Assembly (NCBI GenBank): GCA_023897205.1
Contig: JAHWDD010000006.1
Coordinates: 930,001-994,000, forward strand
From: Exophiala sp. HKRS030
Taxonomy: Eukaryota; Ascomycota; Eurotiomycetes; Chaetothyriales; Herpotrichiellaceae
Direction: 5' to 3'
Length of the DNA stretch: 64,000 nucleotides
Below the pieces are notes generated by a model. It saw nothing but the letters and a program-made list of their open reading frames with translations, did no database searches and had not been told where the DNA came from. A program made the translations under genes and the position numbers. Of this stretch, positions 21,895 through 33,522 are shown one piece after another; positions within the stretch are counted from its first letter, which is position 1, and every line of letters begins with the position of its first letter.

Positions 21895-22210
21895 CGAGAT
21901 TGTCCATTGTTCAATGAGTGCAACATGCAGAATGAATAGATGGAATCTTAATACATTTGAGGATATCCGTACAAACAGAATACAGAGAGATACAGCAATA
22001 CAGCAACACAATGTGGGGCAAATGATTCGGCGCGTCCCAAGTCGATGTTGTCATTTCTTCATCGTCCGTTTCGACTGCGTTTGTCCCTCTCTCCGCTTCT
22101 TGCTTCCCTTGCAACTGGGTGTCAAACATCACACGCATATTCCCATTCCATTCTCTCCACGTTCATGACGATGTCTTTCACGAGATGATGCGAAAGCCTC
22201 TTTGCAAACA
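21895..22210. other. Intergenic, SND2 to SLC25 carrier gene
   Basis: 316 bp in tandem orientation. It holds the end of one transcript and the promoter of the next. Nothing notable. Confidence 0.45.
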
Positions 22211-23683
22211 ATGGCAGACTCATACCCTTATAACAGTCAACTTGTAGGATGACGGCACCCCCTTTGGATTTCCTTCCCCGGGGCGTGTCTGTACTGACCA
22301 CCGAATTTTCCCCAGGATGCCTTTGAGCTCTACCACCAAGTCCAGGAAGAAGCTCGATCCTCTAGATCATCCTCTTCACCCAATGCCACGCTCCTCGAAG
22401 CCCTGGGCCATGCCATCTCCGGCTCCGTCGGCGCCTCTATATCCAATGCCGCCCTCTACCCGATCGACCTGATCATAACCCGCCTCCAGATCCAGCGACA
22501 ACTACGCGGCAACGACCAGTCCCATCCTTCCGACACCGAATACAAATCCTTTGGCGATGCCGTCCAGAAGATCTACGCGAACGAAGGCGGCATCGCGGGT
22601 CTGTTCACGGGTCTGGCACAAGACACCGCAAAGACCATTGCCGACTCCTTCATCTTCTTCCTACTTTATAGCTACTTTCGCAACAGACGCCTGGCCGCCC
22701 ACTCCGACGCCCACTCACTCCCCGCTCTCGAAGAACTATCCGTGGGTTTCGTGGCCGGCGGTCTGACCAAACTCGCAACGACACCCATTGCCAACGTCGT
22801 GACTAGAAAACAAGCCGCGGCTCTGTTGGCCGCGAAGGAGGACCTCAGGGATGATCGAGGTCACTTCCATGTCCCCAGCACCCAAAAGATCATCCAGGAT
22901 ATCCTTTCGGAAAAGGGCATCCGGGGTTTTTGGTCCGGCTACTCTGCCAGTCTCGTCCTCACACTCAACCCCAGCATAACATTTTTCCTGTTCGAGAACC
23001 TCAAAAAGGTCGTCCTCCCTCGACACCGCCGCGCGAACCCTCCGCCATCTTTGACGTTCCTCCTGTCTGCCCTCAGCAAAGCTTGCGCCTCCAGCATCAC
23101 GTACCCCTTCAGTCTCGCCAAGGCACGCCTTCAGGCCGGTGGTGCTCCCAAATCCTCTTCCTCACCCTCATCCGAGAACGACGCCTCGACCGAAGAAGAA
23201 AAGGTCGTCCAGGAAGACGTCCCGACTCGTGAAGACCGCGCCGCTGCACGCGCGACCATCTTTTCCACCGTGCTCACCGTCGCACGGACCGAAGGCGTCC
23301 CGTCTCTGTACGAAGGGTTGCCTCTCGAGATCGTCCGCGCCTTCTTCTCGCACGGCCTGACGATGCTCGTCAAACAATCGATCCAACGACTCCTCGTGCG
23401 CGCCTACTACGTCTTGTCCATCGTCGCGGGCCGGTACCAGAGGAAGGCCCACCGCGGCGCCGACCGCCTGTCAGCCAAGGCCAGGGGGAGCGTCGAGTAC
23501 TACAACCTCGCCATGGCCCGCGCGAGCCAGAAGATCGAAGAGACCAAGACCGTCGTCCAGCAGCGCGCCAACGAGACTGCCGAGTTTGTGGCCGAGTACG
23601 TCGAGGAGGAGGACGGGCAGTGGCGGGATCTCTACGGCACGGTCGGGCTGGCGAAGTGGTTGGACAAGGACAGGGGGTTATGA
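22211..23683 (+). CDS. Mitochondrial-carrier-family transporter (SLC25), probably peroxisomal type
   Basis: Two exons, 22211-22243 (11 residues) and 22316-23683, total 466 residues; the 72-bp intron has GTAGGA donor and CCCAG acceptor and is phase 0. Three carrier repeats are seen through their P-x-x-x-x-x-[KR] signatures: YPIDLIITRLQ, TTPIANVVTRKQ and YPFSLAKARLQ. The degenerate signatures, lacking the usual acidic residue in repeats two and three, resemble peroxisomal nucleotide/cofactor carriers (Ant1/PMP47 group) more than the classic ADP/ATP carrier. The substrate is not certain. The protein is about 130-150 residues longer than a bare carrier, owing to an acidic Ser/Glu insert in repeat three (about 325-345) and a charged helical C-terminal extension. 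No peroxisomal PTS1 is expected for this class. Confidence 0.85.
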
Positions 23684-24500
23684 TTGATGAAAAACGTCTC
23701 GATGGCTTCGAGGTTATGACGTTGACCTTTTTTTCCCCCTTCTTTTCTCATGTACGGAGTGTAGGCAGTATGTACGGATAACAATCATGGAAATGGTGTA
23801 CCCACCTAGCTATTTTAAGTGATACTCGGGCCTAATTTTAACAATTCAAAGTTGGATGCTTCATACCTGTACAAATGTATAGATTTTGGGTCATTTCCAT
23901 GTCATAAAACTCGCAGTTTCAATGGAGAGACATAACGACAGAGACTTGCTACCAAGGGTATTATGTATCGACAATGAACAAAACAAAACATAAAAAAAGG
24001 AGGCGGAAGACACCAAGTACCTCCTCTCCTAGAACTGGCAGGCAGACAGGCACACCTCGAGTAGGTTGTAAGTATATACTCCGGTATAATCAAATTCCCC
24101 GTCGTTTCCCTTCCAAATCATGCACCATTGCCATGTGATGATATCCGTTGTCCCTTTGACCAAAAGGACGCCCATGAGAACAAAAAAAAGCCAAAGCAAA
24201 GGGCAAAGCATCGTCCTTCCGTCGTCATCAAGCCATCAGTCTGACCAAAAATGAAGAGAGGCAAGAGCGAGATTAAGAGGATGAGACTCTGTGTGTGCTC
24301 ACTCATCAACCAAATTCGTTTTGGGAACCCCTTAATCTCAATCTCATTTCATGTCCCCATTGCTCAAGGTGACGTAGCGTAACTCCCGCCCATCAGCTCA
24401 CACTCCAAAAGCTCGATCATATCATCATCAGCAGCAGGCCGCGAATGAACCGAGCAGCAAACAGGTTCACATGTTCACATATGTCCGTTCGATGATCTGC
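23684..24500. other. Convergent 3' region
   Basis: 817 bp between the carrier gene (+) and JHD1 (-). AT-rich in parts; one TACGGAGT at 23753-23760. No coding content seen. Confidence 0.5.
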
Positions 24501-27500
24501 TCAAGCCCTCATACTCGTGCGTCGTCTGAGCCCATTTGCTACAGCATGCAACTCCCTAGCAAACTTCTCATCTACATCCAAATCGCTTTCGGCCGTGCTA
24601 GCTCTACTGACAGGACGAGCGGCAGATATAGAGATCTCTGTGGACGCACCTCGTCCACGCAGCATGGCTATCGCGTCTCGATGAACAGTTGAGGATGTGT
24701 GACTGGACGACCGTCGACTTTTGGGGTTGGTCACGATAGTTTGTGCGCTAGCGGCACTCGATGCTCGTCGATTGCTTCTCGGAGGTTTAGGGTACGCTTT
24801 GGTCGGCGATCGTTTATCTTCCGGCGTGTACCGTTCAACCTGTTTCGGCTGCCTGGACGATTGCCTCGATCCTGGTGTTGAACTGGCGATTGCCGAATAG
24901 TCTCCGTTGACCGAAGAGCCGGTTTTGATTGGGCCTGGAGTGGCAAATGCACTGTTGTTTCTCGAAGTGGTAGCCTCAGCAACATCGCCATCGACCATTA
25001 CGACATCTCCCGCTTCGTGTTCATTTTTGATATTGACCGTTTCAGTCGCTTGAACAGCAATTTCCATCAACGATGGATCTATTGGCATTTCATCCTCTCC
25101 ATCACCATCGTCGGCAGGTTGAACATCGTCCATTCCGTTCTCCATATGTCGAGACGCATCATCGGAATCATCAATGGCGTTTTCCACAAAGGCACCAGGG
25201 GTATGGAAACTCTCTTCAAGGATTTCCTGTCCGAAGAGAAGAGACTCGCCATTCACCAAGGACGGATCAATAAGATCGTCCATAGATTCGTCCGACATCT
25301 TTACGCGTTTGTTGGGTCCATTGTCGTCACTCGGTCGAGAAGGTCGTTTTGAACTGCTCGACCCTCGAGGCTTGGATGGTTCTGCTGCTTTGGCGGGATC
25401 AACCCGACCGTATTCATCATGTACGCACCGACGCTGGAACTTCGTCAACATTTACTCACCAAGGCCATATCATGAAACGTACCTTGCTTTTGCGACATTC
25501 TTCGCAGGCTTTTGTTCTTCCCTTCTTGGAACTTTGCGGATCATTGGACTCGACGCCATTCACTACACCGTCTGAAGCCGCAGTTTGGTCAGAAGTGCAA
25601 TTTCCTGCTGTAGTGTTCTTGGTCGATACTGCTCCAGCAGAGAAACTTCGCGGTCGGATCTCTGGCGCAGGCCTAGTGGGCGTCTCACTACCAGATTTGT
25701 GTTTACATTTGATTCGACGTTTTCTGCAGTTTTCGCATGCGGATTTGCTGCTACTGCTCTTGGACCCTGATTTTGAGCTTTGCCTCGTCGGGATGACAAC
25801 GCTGGGTGATTCGGGAGGACTTTGTGTCCGACTCTGAACCTGTGCGGCCTTTCGTGCTGAAGTGCGTTCTCCTGGTAGTGAATATCTTTCGAGTTTTTTG
25901 GTCTTGTCGATTTGTTCACTCTCGAGGGCACCATCAGAATGTACCCATTCTGGAGCAGTGACGTTTCCAATCTTCCAGGCAATCCAGATTGCAAATCGTT
26001 TGGTCATAAGTAGAGGATCACTGCATTCTTTTGGCACTGAATTCTTGACAGCATCGACCTGTTTCTTGTTGATATCCGCAACAGGCAGGCCGGCATGAAC
26101 TCGAGCAGTCCGGTAAAGATAGTCTCTTAATGACGGCCATCCCGTCACTTCTGATTTCGGGTAGTATCTCGAGTTGTGTGCCGGATCCCCTGGTGCCGCT
26201 GTATTTTCCAAATGACCAAGCTCATGCCACACCGGGTTTGCGCGTAAGAATGTATAATCCGGATCTTCCTGAAAGTCCTCCACGACTTCTTCCGGAACCG
26301 GATCGTCTTCCAAATACTTCATCAATGCATACCACATTACTTTCTGGAAGAAGGGGTACCGAAACTTGGCTGCGACTTTTGTTGCTTTTTCAACATTAAA
26401 CACCTTCAGCTGTGTTTCAAAGTCGATGCGTGTTAGGAAATTTCCTCCGATAACAAGACTGTCTTCTGGTGTCCAAACTGAATGGATCCAACCAGCGGGA
26501 ATGAAAGCAGTATCCCCTTCGTGAAGATCAACTCTCGTGACATTGCCGTTGCATAAGTCTCCCAGCCAGGTGTCGTTCTGAGCGTCTGAGTTGCACCATT
26601 CCTCATACTTCTTGAGATACCTATCCTCAGGCGGAATGAAGAAGAACGTCTTGGTTCCCTTGAGAATGTGATAGTACACCGACGATCCTCCGAAATCGAT
26701 GTGGAAATCGGTATAGCTATCAGCGACTGACATCAGGCAATAGAATTGCACAGGTCGTTTCTTTGCTCGTGTTTCTGCATCGAGCTCCCAAACATTGTCT
26801 TCAAGATCCAGTTCTCGTACGACGGTTGGACGTCGCAAGAGCCGGCCCAGCGGGCTGTGTGACACTTCCAAGCTTATCACGTTACGAATAGGCTTCTCGC
26901 CCTGCTTTTCATAGTAGTCAGCCCATTCTTTCAAGGTCCATTGTCCTCTAGTCTCTTGGGTCTTGACATCAATAACAGGGACAAATTCGTGTTGTCCATA
27001 AAGCTCTGCCACCTTCCGAACAGTTAGATGGCGTGGAATGACCATACCGAGCAAGTCTTGGTCACAGTCGATGACTTCGTCTTCAACTGTTTCAATTGGA
27101 CCCTCCACTTCGTGGACCATTGGAATTCCTTCTTCATTGATCACTGTGGATGAAGGGTTTTCCGGCTTTGGACTGGCCTGTCGTTTCGCACCGAATCGTG
27201 GGTTCCAGCATGCCGGAACTACAAATGGTCGCTTCATTCCCTCGAAGCTTTCCATAAATTCCACTGTGAGCAGCTCCGGCCGTACGCGTGGGAAGTCATC
27301 TGGTAGAAGCTCGATCTTTCCCTCTTTGATCGGCTGTATGTAATGATGCGTCAATGTATCTTCCGATGGTTTGACAACGCCCTGGTTGAGGTTGACGTAG
27401 TCGACGGCGGTCCTCTGCCTCGCCGACTTCCGTACGTATGTGGTCTTGCCATGCACTGGTTCGCAGTCCTTACAAACATATTTATCGACACTTCTTGCTT

Positions 27501-28746
27501 CGCTTTTTGTTTTGAATCCTGCACACTTTTCATGGAACCACCTCTCGCAAGGGCCACATTGTATCCAAGAAATCTCAACGTCCTCTTCGTTGGTGGCTTC
27601 CGGTTGGAGGCGGTGACAGCCTGCGCAGGTATCTTGTTGAACCTCAGGTCTGACTCGTCTCTGTTTCTTAGGAGGCGCGGTCTGGGCCTGGGTAGACGGA
27701 AGGCCAGACTGCACGTGCGTAGCTGTTATATGGTTTTCGTGGACAGTCTCCTCGCCTGAGATCTGTCTCTTTGATAGGTTGGAAAGCCTCCGCGCAATGT
27801 TATTCTGTTCCGACACAAGAGCCTGTCGAGCATCGGTGGCTTGATGTTCCTTGCTCGCGGTCGGGTCTCTGTCTCTCCTATCTCTTTCTGGACTCTTGTG
27901 CTGCGATGCTTGCACAGCTGCCGTGTCTTCCACATTCTCGTCTTCCCAATTCTGCCTCGACAGGGGTGGGGACGCTGCCGGCTCATGCAAGACTGCAGAT
28001 GGTAAAGACGGCGTAAGATGTTTGAAATTGACTTCGTTCTTCAAACTCAGCAGGAGCCACGCGTCTTCGTGGGTTATGTCTCCCGCACTGTCATTACCGC
28101 TTGTTTTCGGTCTGTCCGCACGGGGTGACCATTCAAGGTTAGGGAGCCGCTCGGACTTGATTCGTTTCGAAGGAGGCTCATTGAAGTGCTCATCGAATGT
28201 GAAAGATTGAACATAGGAGGTTGAGGGTCGTGTCGTAGAGAATGGGCTTCGTGTGGAAAAGGAGGGAGATCGCTGTTCGACGGCCGCAGGGCTAGTCGCA
28301 ATGGCGGCACTCGCAAGGTCATCGATGGTCGAACCAGAGCGTGTATGGCCCTTCTCTCGAGCTTTCCGATCATCTAGAGGCAATTTAGTACTTGTTGACG
28401 AGCGGCGTGAGGTTTTGGGTAACTGACGGCCGTTGGCCACGCTCGCTCCTCCGACTACTCGAGCGCCAACATGGGCCGCGCCATCTTGATCGTAGTACAG
28501 ATGATCTGGCTGAAGAGTGGCTCCTGCATTGTCCGATATCCCTGTTTCTGACAAGCCGAGTCCCTTTAATAAGAAGCCATTTTCTTGTGAGGTCTGAGGG
28601 AAAGAGGAGGATACGGGGTGGGTGAACGTGTCAAGGACCGGCTCAGGAGAGAGTCTTTCGATGTCCTGGGGCGAGGGGCGCATGGGACTGACTCCCCGAG
28701 GTATCTGAGGGTCTCCGGAAGGACGCCATATGGTAGAGGTAGGCAT
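24501..28746 (-). CDS. JHD1: PHD-JmjC histone demethylase, Jhd1/KDM2 type
   Basis: Two exons: 28746-25483 (1088 residues) and 25433-24501 (310 residues), total 1398. The 49-bp intron has GTACGT donor and TTCCAG acceptor, phase 0. Order: disordered N-terminus (1 to about 360); PHD finger (about 370-430, starting CAGCH and with CGPCERWFHEKC); JmjC domain (about 600-790) with Fe(II) ligands in DFHIDFGG (about residue 682) and GWIHSVW (about 754), and the 2-oxoglutarate lysine in LKGTKTFFF. It is predicted to remove methyl groups from H3K36 in the nucleus. The C-terminal part carries two CX2CX6C motifs (Cys1004/1007/1014 and Cys1081/1084/1091); the intron cuts the second between Lys1088 and Arg1089. 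A Ser/Pro/Lys-rich tail follows. Confidence 0.92.
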
Positions 28747-29335
28747 GATTCTCGGTTCACCAAGGAGGCAGGGAGGCGGGGTTGTTGACTCTAGCTGTGG
28801 ACGCGGTCGAAGGTGAGAGAGAGCCCGGAGCGAATTTGGCTACATTGGTGAGAGAACATTTGTCAAAATAGGAGAGCGTTACAAGAATTGGACTGGGTGC
28901 AGCGTTTGGATCGTGGTGCGATAGAAGGTGTAGCTGGTTGTTGAAAGGCGGTTGCGGGAGAGGTTGATGACTGCGGTTCTAAACTCTTTCGCGCGCTTCG
29001 GCCAAAAAAGCAGCGACTCGAGCACTGGCCGCGCCACAACTTCAATTCCTAGACTGCACTGTAGTGAACCGAAATTGTTCACGAGCACGTTTGAGTCAAA
29101 GTGATAGCGGTAAGAAGTCAATTGGTCGCATTGCGCCGCTCCTTTGCTGTTGATTCTCCCTGTTGCGAAGGCGCAGGTATCTCTCGGCAATCCTCCGCAT
29201 TTTCCAACTTCATCACCACAAATCTATTGCAAACAACACCGACGGCATCAATCACACCATCTACCCTCTCCGACACCTCATAGACTCCTCTAAACGCTGA
29301 GAACACCTTTACTTCACCCTTCACACTCCATCAAA
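28747..29335. promoter_or_regulatory. Divergent promoter region, JHD1 / SF3B6
   Basis: 589 bp between two divergent start codons. No specific site recognised; CT-rich sequence precedes the SF3B6 ATG (29270-29330). Confidence 0.45.
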
Positions 29336-29686
29336 ATGTCCCGCAGCAACAAACTCGCCCCCGAGGCCAACCGCATCCTCTTTGTCAAGAACCTGGCCTA
29401 CAACGTAGACAGCGAGAGTCTGTGGTCTTTGTTTTCCAAGTTTGGAGGTGTACGCCAAATAAGACTGGGAAACTCGAATACTACAAAAGGAACAGCATTT
29501 GTGGTTTACGATGAGGTGCTAGATGCGAAACAAGCCTGCGACAAGCTGAACGGGTTCAACTTTATGAACCGCTACTTGGTTGTTCTGTACCACCAGCCTG
29601 AGAAAATGAAGATCGAAGTGAAGGAAGATATTGCTGCCAGGCAAGAGAATCTTGAGCGCATGAAGCGAGAACACGGAATCGAGTGA
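29336..29686 (+). CDS. U2 snRNP SF3b subunit p14 (SF3B6)
   Basis: A 116-residue single-exon protein, nearly all one RRM (about residues 14-90). RNP2 is ILFVKNLAY and RNP1 is KGTAFVVY. The C-terminal helix (REHGIE end) is typical of p14. It sits in the SF3b complex next to SF3B1 and close to the branch-point adenosine, so it acts in pre-mRNA splicing in the nucleus. Length and start match the family closely. Confidence 0.96.
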   Translation: MSRSNKLAPEANRILFVKNLAYNVDSESLWSLFSKFGGVRQIRLGNSNTTKGTAFVVYDEVLDAKQACDKLNGFNFMNRYLVVLYHQPEKMKIEVKEDIAARQENLERMKREHGIE

Positions 29687-31301
29687 TTTCTCAATAAGCA
29701 TACGATGCAGCCAAATCTGCTCAAGTATCTACTATATGCTAGCAGAAAGTTCGGACACATGCAAAAATCTCGACCTCAACGGCGTCGGTGGCATTGGCAG
29801 ATTCCCACATATGCCTCTATTCTTCACGAAGAGACAGCTCACCGTTGCTAGCGACGCCGCGCGTGGAAAGCCATCAATCTCAAGATCTAAAGGGACTGCG
29901 CAGATGGATTGTGGAAGGCGAAAGTGGCGGAAGGCCGGGGGAACAACGAATGCGTCGTTTTAGCGACGCGAACAGGATGACGATAGTCCTTACTATATGA
30001 GAAAGAGAAGCAAGAGCCTTGAGTGTGAGGGAGCCGATATTACAGGGATCCCCGTCAGACATAGATAAATTTTCGTCTTCTGCGAAAAGACAATATTGCG
30101 CCCAACAACCAAGGATAGTTTCCTTTCCGAGAGTCGCGGCTTTGGCATTTTGATCAATGCTGTTATATGCGTAGCCTTAATCTCTTGGGGGAACTTTTAG
30201 GATGGCAAAAGAACGGACTGTTGAGTATCTGTTAAATGATTCGATACATCCCGAGATCTTTGAGCCATGATAGACAGAATAGTTGCCAGGTTATCCCCAG
30301 TAGAGCTGCCTCAAGTCACGATCATGCAGGTATCAATCCCGAATTACTCGGAGGGCGTGTTCTCCCGACACCTATGCCACTTGTCAGCATCCAAGACAGA
30401 ATCTATCGGAACAAATAGCCACGACGAAATCGTACCCATTTCAAGACATTGTAATGATCGTGGATGCGCCCGTTGTGATGCCGACAGTGGCAATCTCAAG
30501 GGCCTCAGAATCATGTCAAGAGTGAGCAAAACAGACCAACTGACCGAGTCCACGATTGCAGCTGGGTGACACGATGCCACTACAACGCAACATCGATGTC
30601 CGCCAGGCCTTTGACAATGATACTGTTGAGACCAAGCGCCTCAGCGAGATCCTTAAAAGAACCCATGCCTGCTTTCGTCCATACAAGGCTACCTATAGGC
30701 AATTAGGCAAGGTGGTCTCCGGTATCTCACAACCTCGTTTACTCACTTCGTACGAGTAGGGGTCTGTTGTCGGACAGTAGCCACACGTCCATTGAGCAAC
30801 CAACCAGGGTATGAATAAAAGATCCGTCGTGACTGTGAGAGTGATGGCTGTACACCGTACACCGGACTCGTACGCCACCACGCAAGTTACAGTCGAGATG
30901 TAGGGCGACGATTCACGGGGGGTTGCGGCGGGCTGCCATGATTGCTTACCAACTCCGCATGCAAGTGTTTGCTGGTTGGGACTTGGCCACATTCCTGGGG
31001 TTGCCCTGTTCTCGATGCCCGATGATTGCATCCAGCGACATTTCGTGTGTCCGTGGGACGACGCACTGGGGGTTGGTGGCCAGGTCAACACGGGGAATGC
31101 GGCTAGGTCGCCCACGACAGGTCGACTATGTGATGAGTGACAAGTTGACAAGTGACAAGCTGGCAAATACGATGGCTGCTGGCCTAACCCGCAGGGGTAA
31201 GTGGCGGCGGCGGATGAAGGTGACACAACCGAAAAATGGCCAGCAGCAGCACCGTTTGCATTTGCAGAGGGGGGGATCACAAGAGAGATGATCCATACAT
31301 A

Positions 31302-32355
31302 TACGGAGTACGGAGTACGGATATGGAGTATCCATGGTACGAGTAACAGGGGTCATGATCCTCCTCGTATTCCTCGTATCCGCCGCGGATGATATTTCTT
31401 GTTTACTCCCGCAGGAAGAAAGGCGATAGGAGAGGAGTGAGTGGTAGGCCTCTATCTCTCTCTCCTGGCAGAGAGAGATGTGATTGTACAACTGTCAGGC
31501 ATCAACCAGGGGAAAACCAATTAGCCACTTTGCAATTGGGTACAATAAGGTAGTCCGTAGTCATATCCGTAAGCAACATTTCGCAAAGGCAAGGGTGAAG
31601 TACGGAGCAATAATGGTCTCGAAAAAGGAACTGACCACGGAACTGGATCTGAATGGTCGCATCCGCGGTGCAAGCCTGGAATGAGCCGCCATCCCCCCGT
31701 GCAGAGGGCCGTTGCGTTTCTGTTTTAGCTCCCGGACACATTCCCGCAACAGACGGCGGCGGTTCCAATCCCCACTTGACCTTCTGTACGGAGTACCTAC
31801 AGTATAGGTAAACAAGGAGTAGGGATGGAGATGGGGATTCCGGGGGCTTTTCAAACAATCGCTAAGCAAGCCCTCGCGGCCCTTCTGGCGTCGGATGTAG
31901 ACCTTCTGGCGTCTCGGGATGGACAACTAGACTCGCCCTCAAAGGCTTCCGCTTCCAAGTTCTTGGGAAAGTAATGCCCAACGACCCAAGGAGAGCCCAC
32001 TTGTCTCCTGATCTTGTTATTACTCCGTAGCTAGCTTCACTCTCCCTTACGAAGACCAAGAAGCTGACGTGGTTGGAGCCTCCCACCTATTGTAACTGCC
32101 CCTTGTTCATTCATGGGCCGCTTCCGAAGTTTCTTTGGGTCGCTCGGGAAAAGTACCAGACGTCCACACCGATCTTGACATCGATCGCTCTCATGCCAGT
32201 ATGTAATGTGCGAGCTACTACTCCGCACGGATAGGCGGTCGGCGCGGATCATCGTCCAGTCAACAAGGGCATGATGGGCGGCGGCGATCCATCACAGGTC
32301 GGTGCATTCCAACCTGACGGCCTAGTACCAAGTCTAAGACGAGTAATACTCCGTA
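31302..32355. repeat. Cluster of TACGGAGTA / TACTCCGTA motif copies
   Basis: Five exact copies of a 9-mer in about 1 kb, two of them overlapping in tandem at 31302-31317. The sequence is an imperfect palindrome (TAC-NNN-GTA). Other exact copies in the window are at 2353, 20888 and 41930. About 0.5 copy (both strands) would be expected in 64 kb of random DNA with equal base use. Confidence 0.8.
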
Positions 32356-33031
32356 CGTACACAGTATCATACCTAAAGTCCAAGGCCACCAGCGACAGAG
32401 CCGGCAGGTTGAGAGAGACCAACAAGGACGACACACGCTGTTCAGGCAGCAACAAAAGACATGGCAAATAGATGTACGGAGTCAAGCAAAGACGGAATTA
32501 CCATACATGAATAATGCTTGCTCATTTCCCAGATAACCCCTGTAGGCTCCCCGCCAGGACTGGCCAGCATGTGTTGGTCCAGGAATCCCGAAGGGATCCA
32601 AAAAGAACAATGCCACCCTCGTGGCTCCGGGGAAACAACTTCTGGCGCATTTGGGGTCTGTTTGCAATTGACCAGCCGGATTCGTTTGAAATGTGACATC
32701 CCACGTCGCCTTTCACCGCCATATTTGTGAATTGATGAGTGTCCCAGACCATTTTTTTCTCCCCAGGCGAAGGGGGTATTTGACTACCGTCACATCCTGT
32801 TGGAAAAGTGCGGCTCCCTTGCTCCTGAAAAATCTCCCTCATACAATACACCCAGCATCTTCTTTGCACGCAACTCATAAGTAAACCGTGGCCCCGTCTC
32901 CAGTTTTCTTTGCCGATCAGAATCTTTCTCTTCATCGGCTATACATCGTACCTGCAGCATAACTCACCCACTTTACGCACGACATTCCTCCATCTCGACC
33001 CGAACGATAACCATCAGCCCATCACCGTTCG

Positions 33032-33082
33032 GTAAGTGAACCTCTCCCTCAGGACCTGCTTTGACTGATCGTGGCCGTCTAG
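33032..33082 (+). other. Probable 5' UTR intron
   Basis: A 51-bp stretch with a consensus donor (GTAAGT), an internal branch-like TGACTGA and a CTAG acceptor. There is no ATG in the 150 bp before it, so it would lie in the 5' UTR of the small frame at 33130. Confidence 0.4.
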
Positions 33083-33129
33083 CATCACAGCCCCTCATCA
33101 TCTACGATCCGCCTACACCGGAACGAAAC

Positions 33130-33336
33130 ATGCCATCTGAAACCATGCAACGATCATCCTACCGATCAACCGTTCTCGCATCAGAGAACTCAAGCAGAGA
33201 TATTCGCAAAGCGGTTGAGGCTTCCCCACGACCAAAATACGCCTTTTACTCAGAGCGCAGACAATTTCCTGAGCATTCGCCTCCACCCCCACCTCCATCA
33301 CCAGTGCATTGGAACCGTGATAAGCACGACCGTTAG
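33130..33336 (+). CDS. Possible small Pro-rich protein, 68 residues
   Basis: An ATG at 33130 opens a 68-residue basic frame (MPSETMQRSSYRSTVLASEN start) with a run of prolines near the end (HSPPPPPPSP) and the C-terminus DKHDR. A well-formed intron just upstream (33032-33082) and a CT-rich leader suggest a real transcript. No signal peptide, no domain and no family recognised. It lies convergent with the TFIIIC gene, 186 bp from its stop. It could be a non-coding transcript; coding status is uncertain. Confidence 0.35.
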   Translation: MPSETMQRSSYRSTVLASENSSRDIRKAVEASPRPKYAFYSERRQFPEHSPPPPPPSPVHWNRDKHDR

Positions 33337-33522
33337 ATCGGTCGTTTACTCCCAACTGCGTTGGGTTCTGTGTCGTTTGCTGGAAGGGTGGTGATAGCTG
33401 CAATGTTGGAGTTTGCTTCTGAGACGTCATGTATTAGGTTTTCATATGGCAATACCTTGCCCTTGTTGGATTTTGGATTGAGCAACATCACGGCGTTGGA
33501 AAAGCACATGAATTTGCAATAT

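Larger units (their letters stand above)
29687..33129. other. Gene-poor stretch with repeated TACGGAGTA motif
   Basis: 3.4 kb without a supportable gene. Open frames are short and low in coding character. The motif TACGGAGTA or its complement TACTCCGTA occurs at 31302-31310, 31309-31317, 31787-31795, 32021-32029 and 32347-32355, with near copies at 31600 and 32475. A probable 5' UTR exon of the small gene at 33130 ends at 33031. I see no transposon frame or terminal repeats. Confidence 0.5.

Noticed and set aside
30693..31280. 195-codon minus-strand open frame in the gene-poor stretch
   Set aside because: Composition (Ser, Pro, Thr, Cys scattered) looks random, no intron signals or domain, and the start is not in a typical context.
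31750..31770. GGTTCCAATCC, resembling a tRNA B box
   Set aside because: The flanking bases do not form a T-arm stem, and no A box or acceptor pairing is found upstream or downstream.
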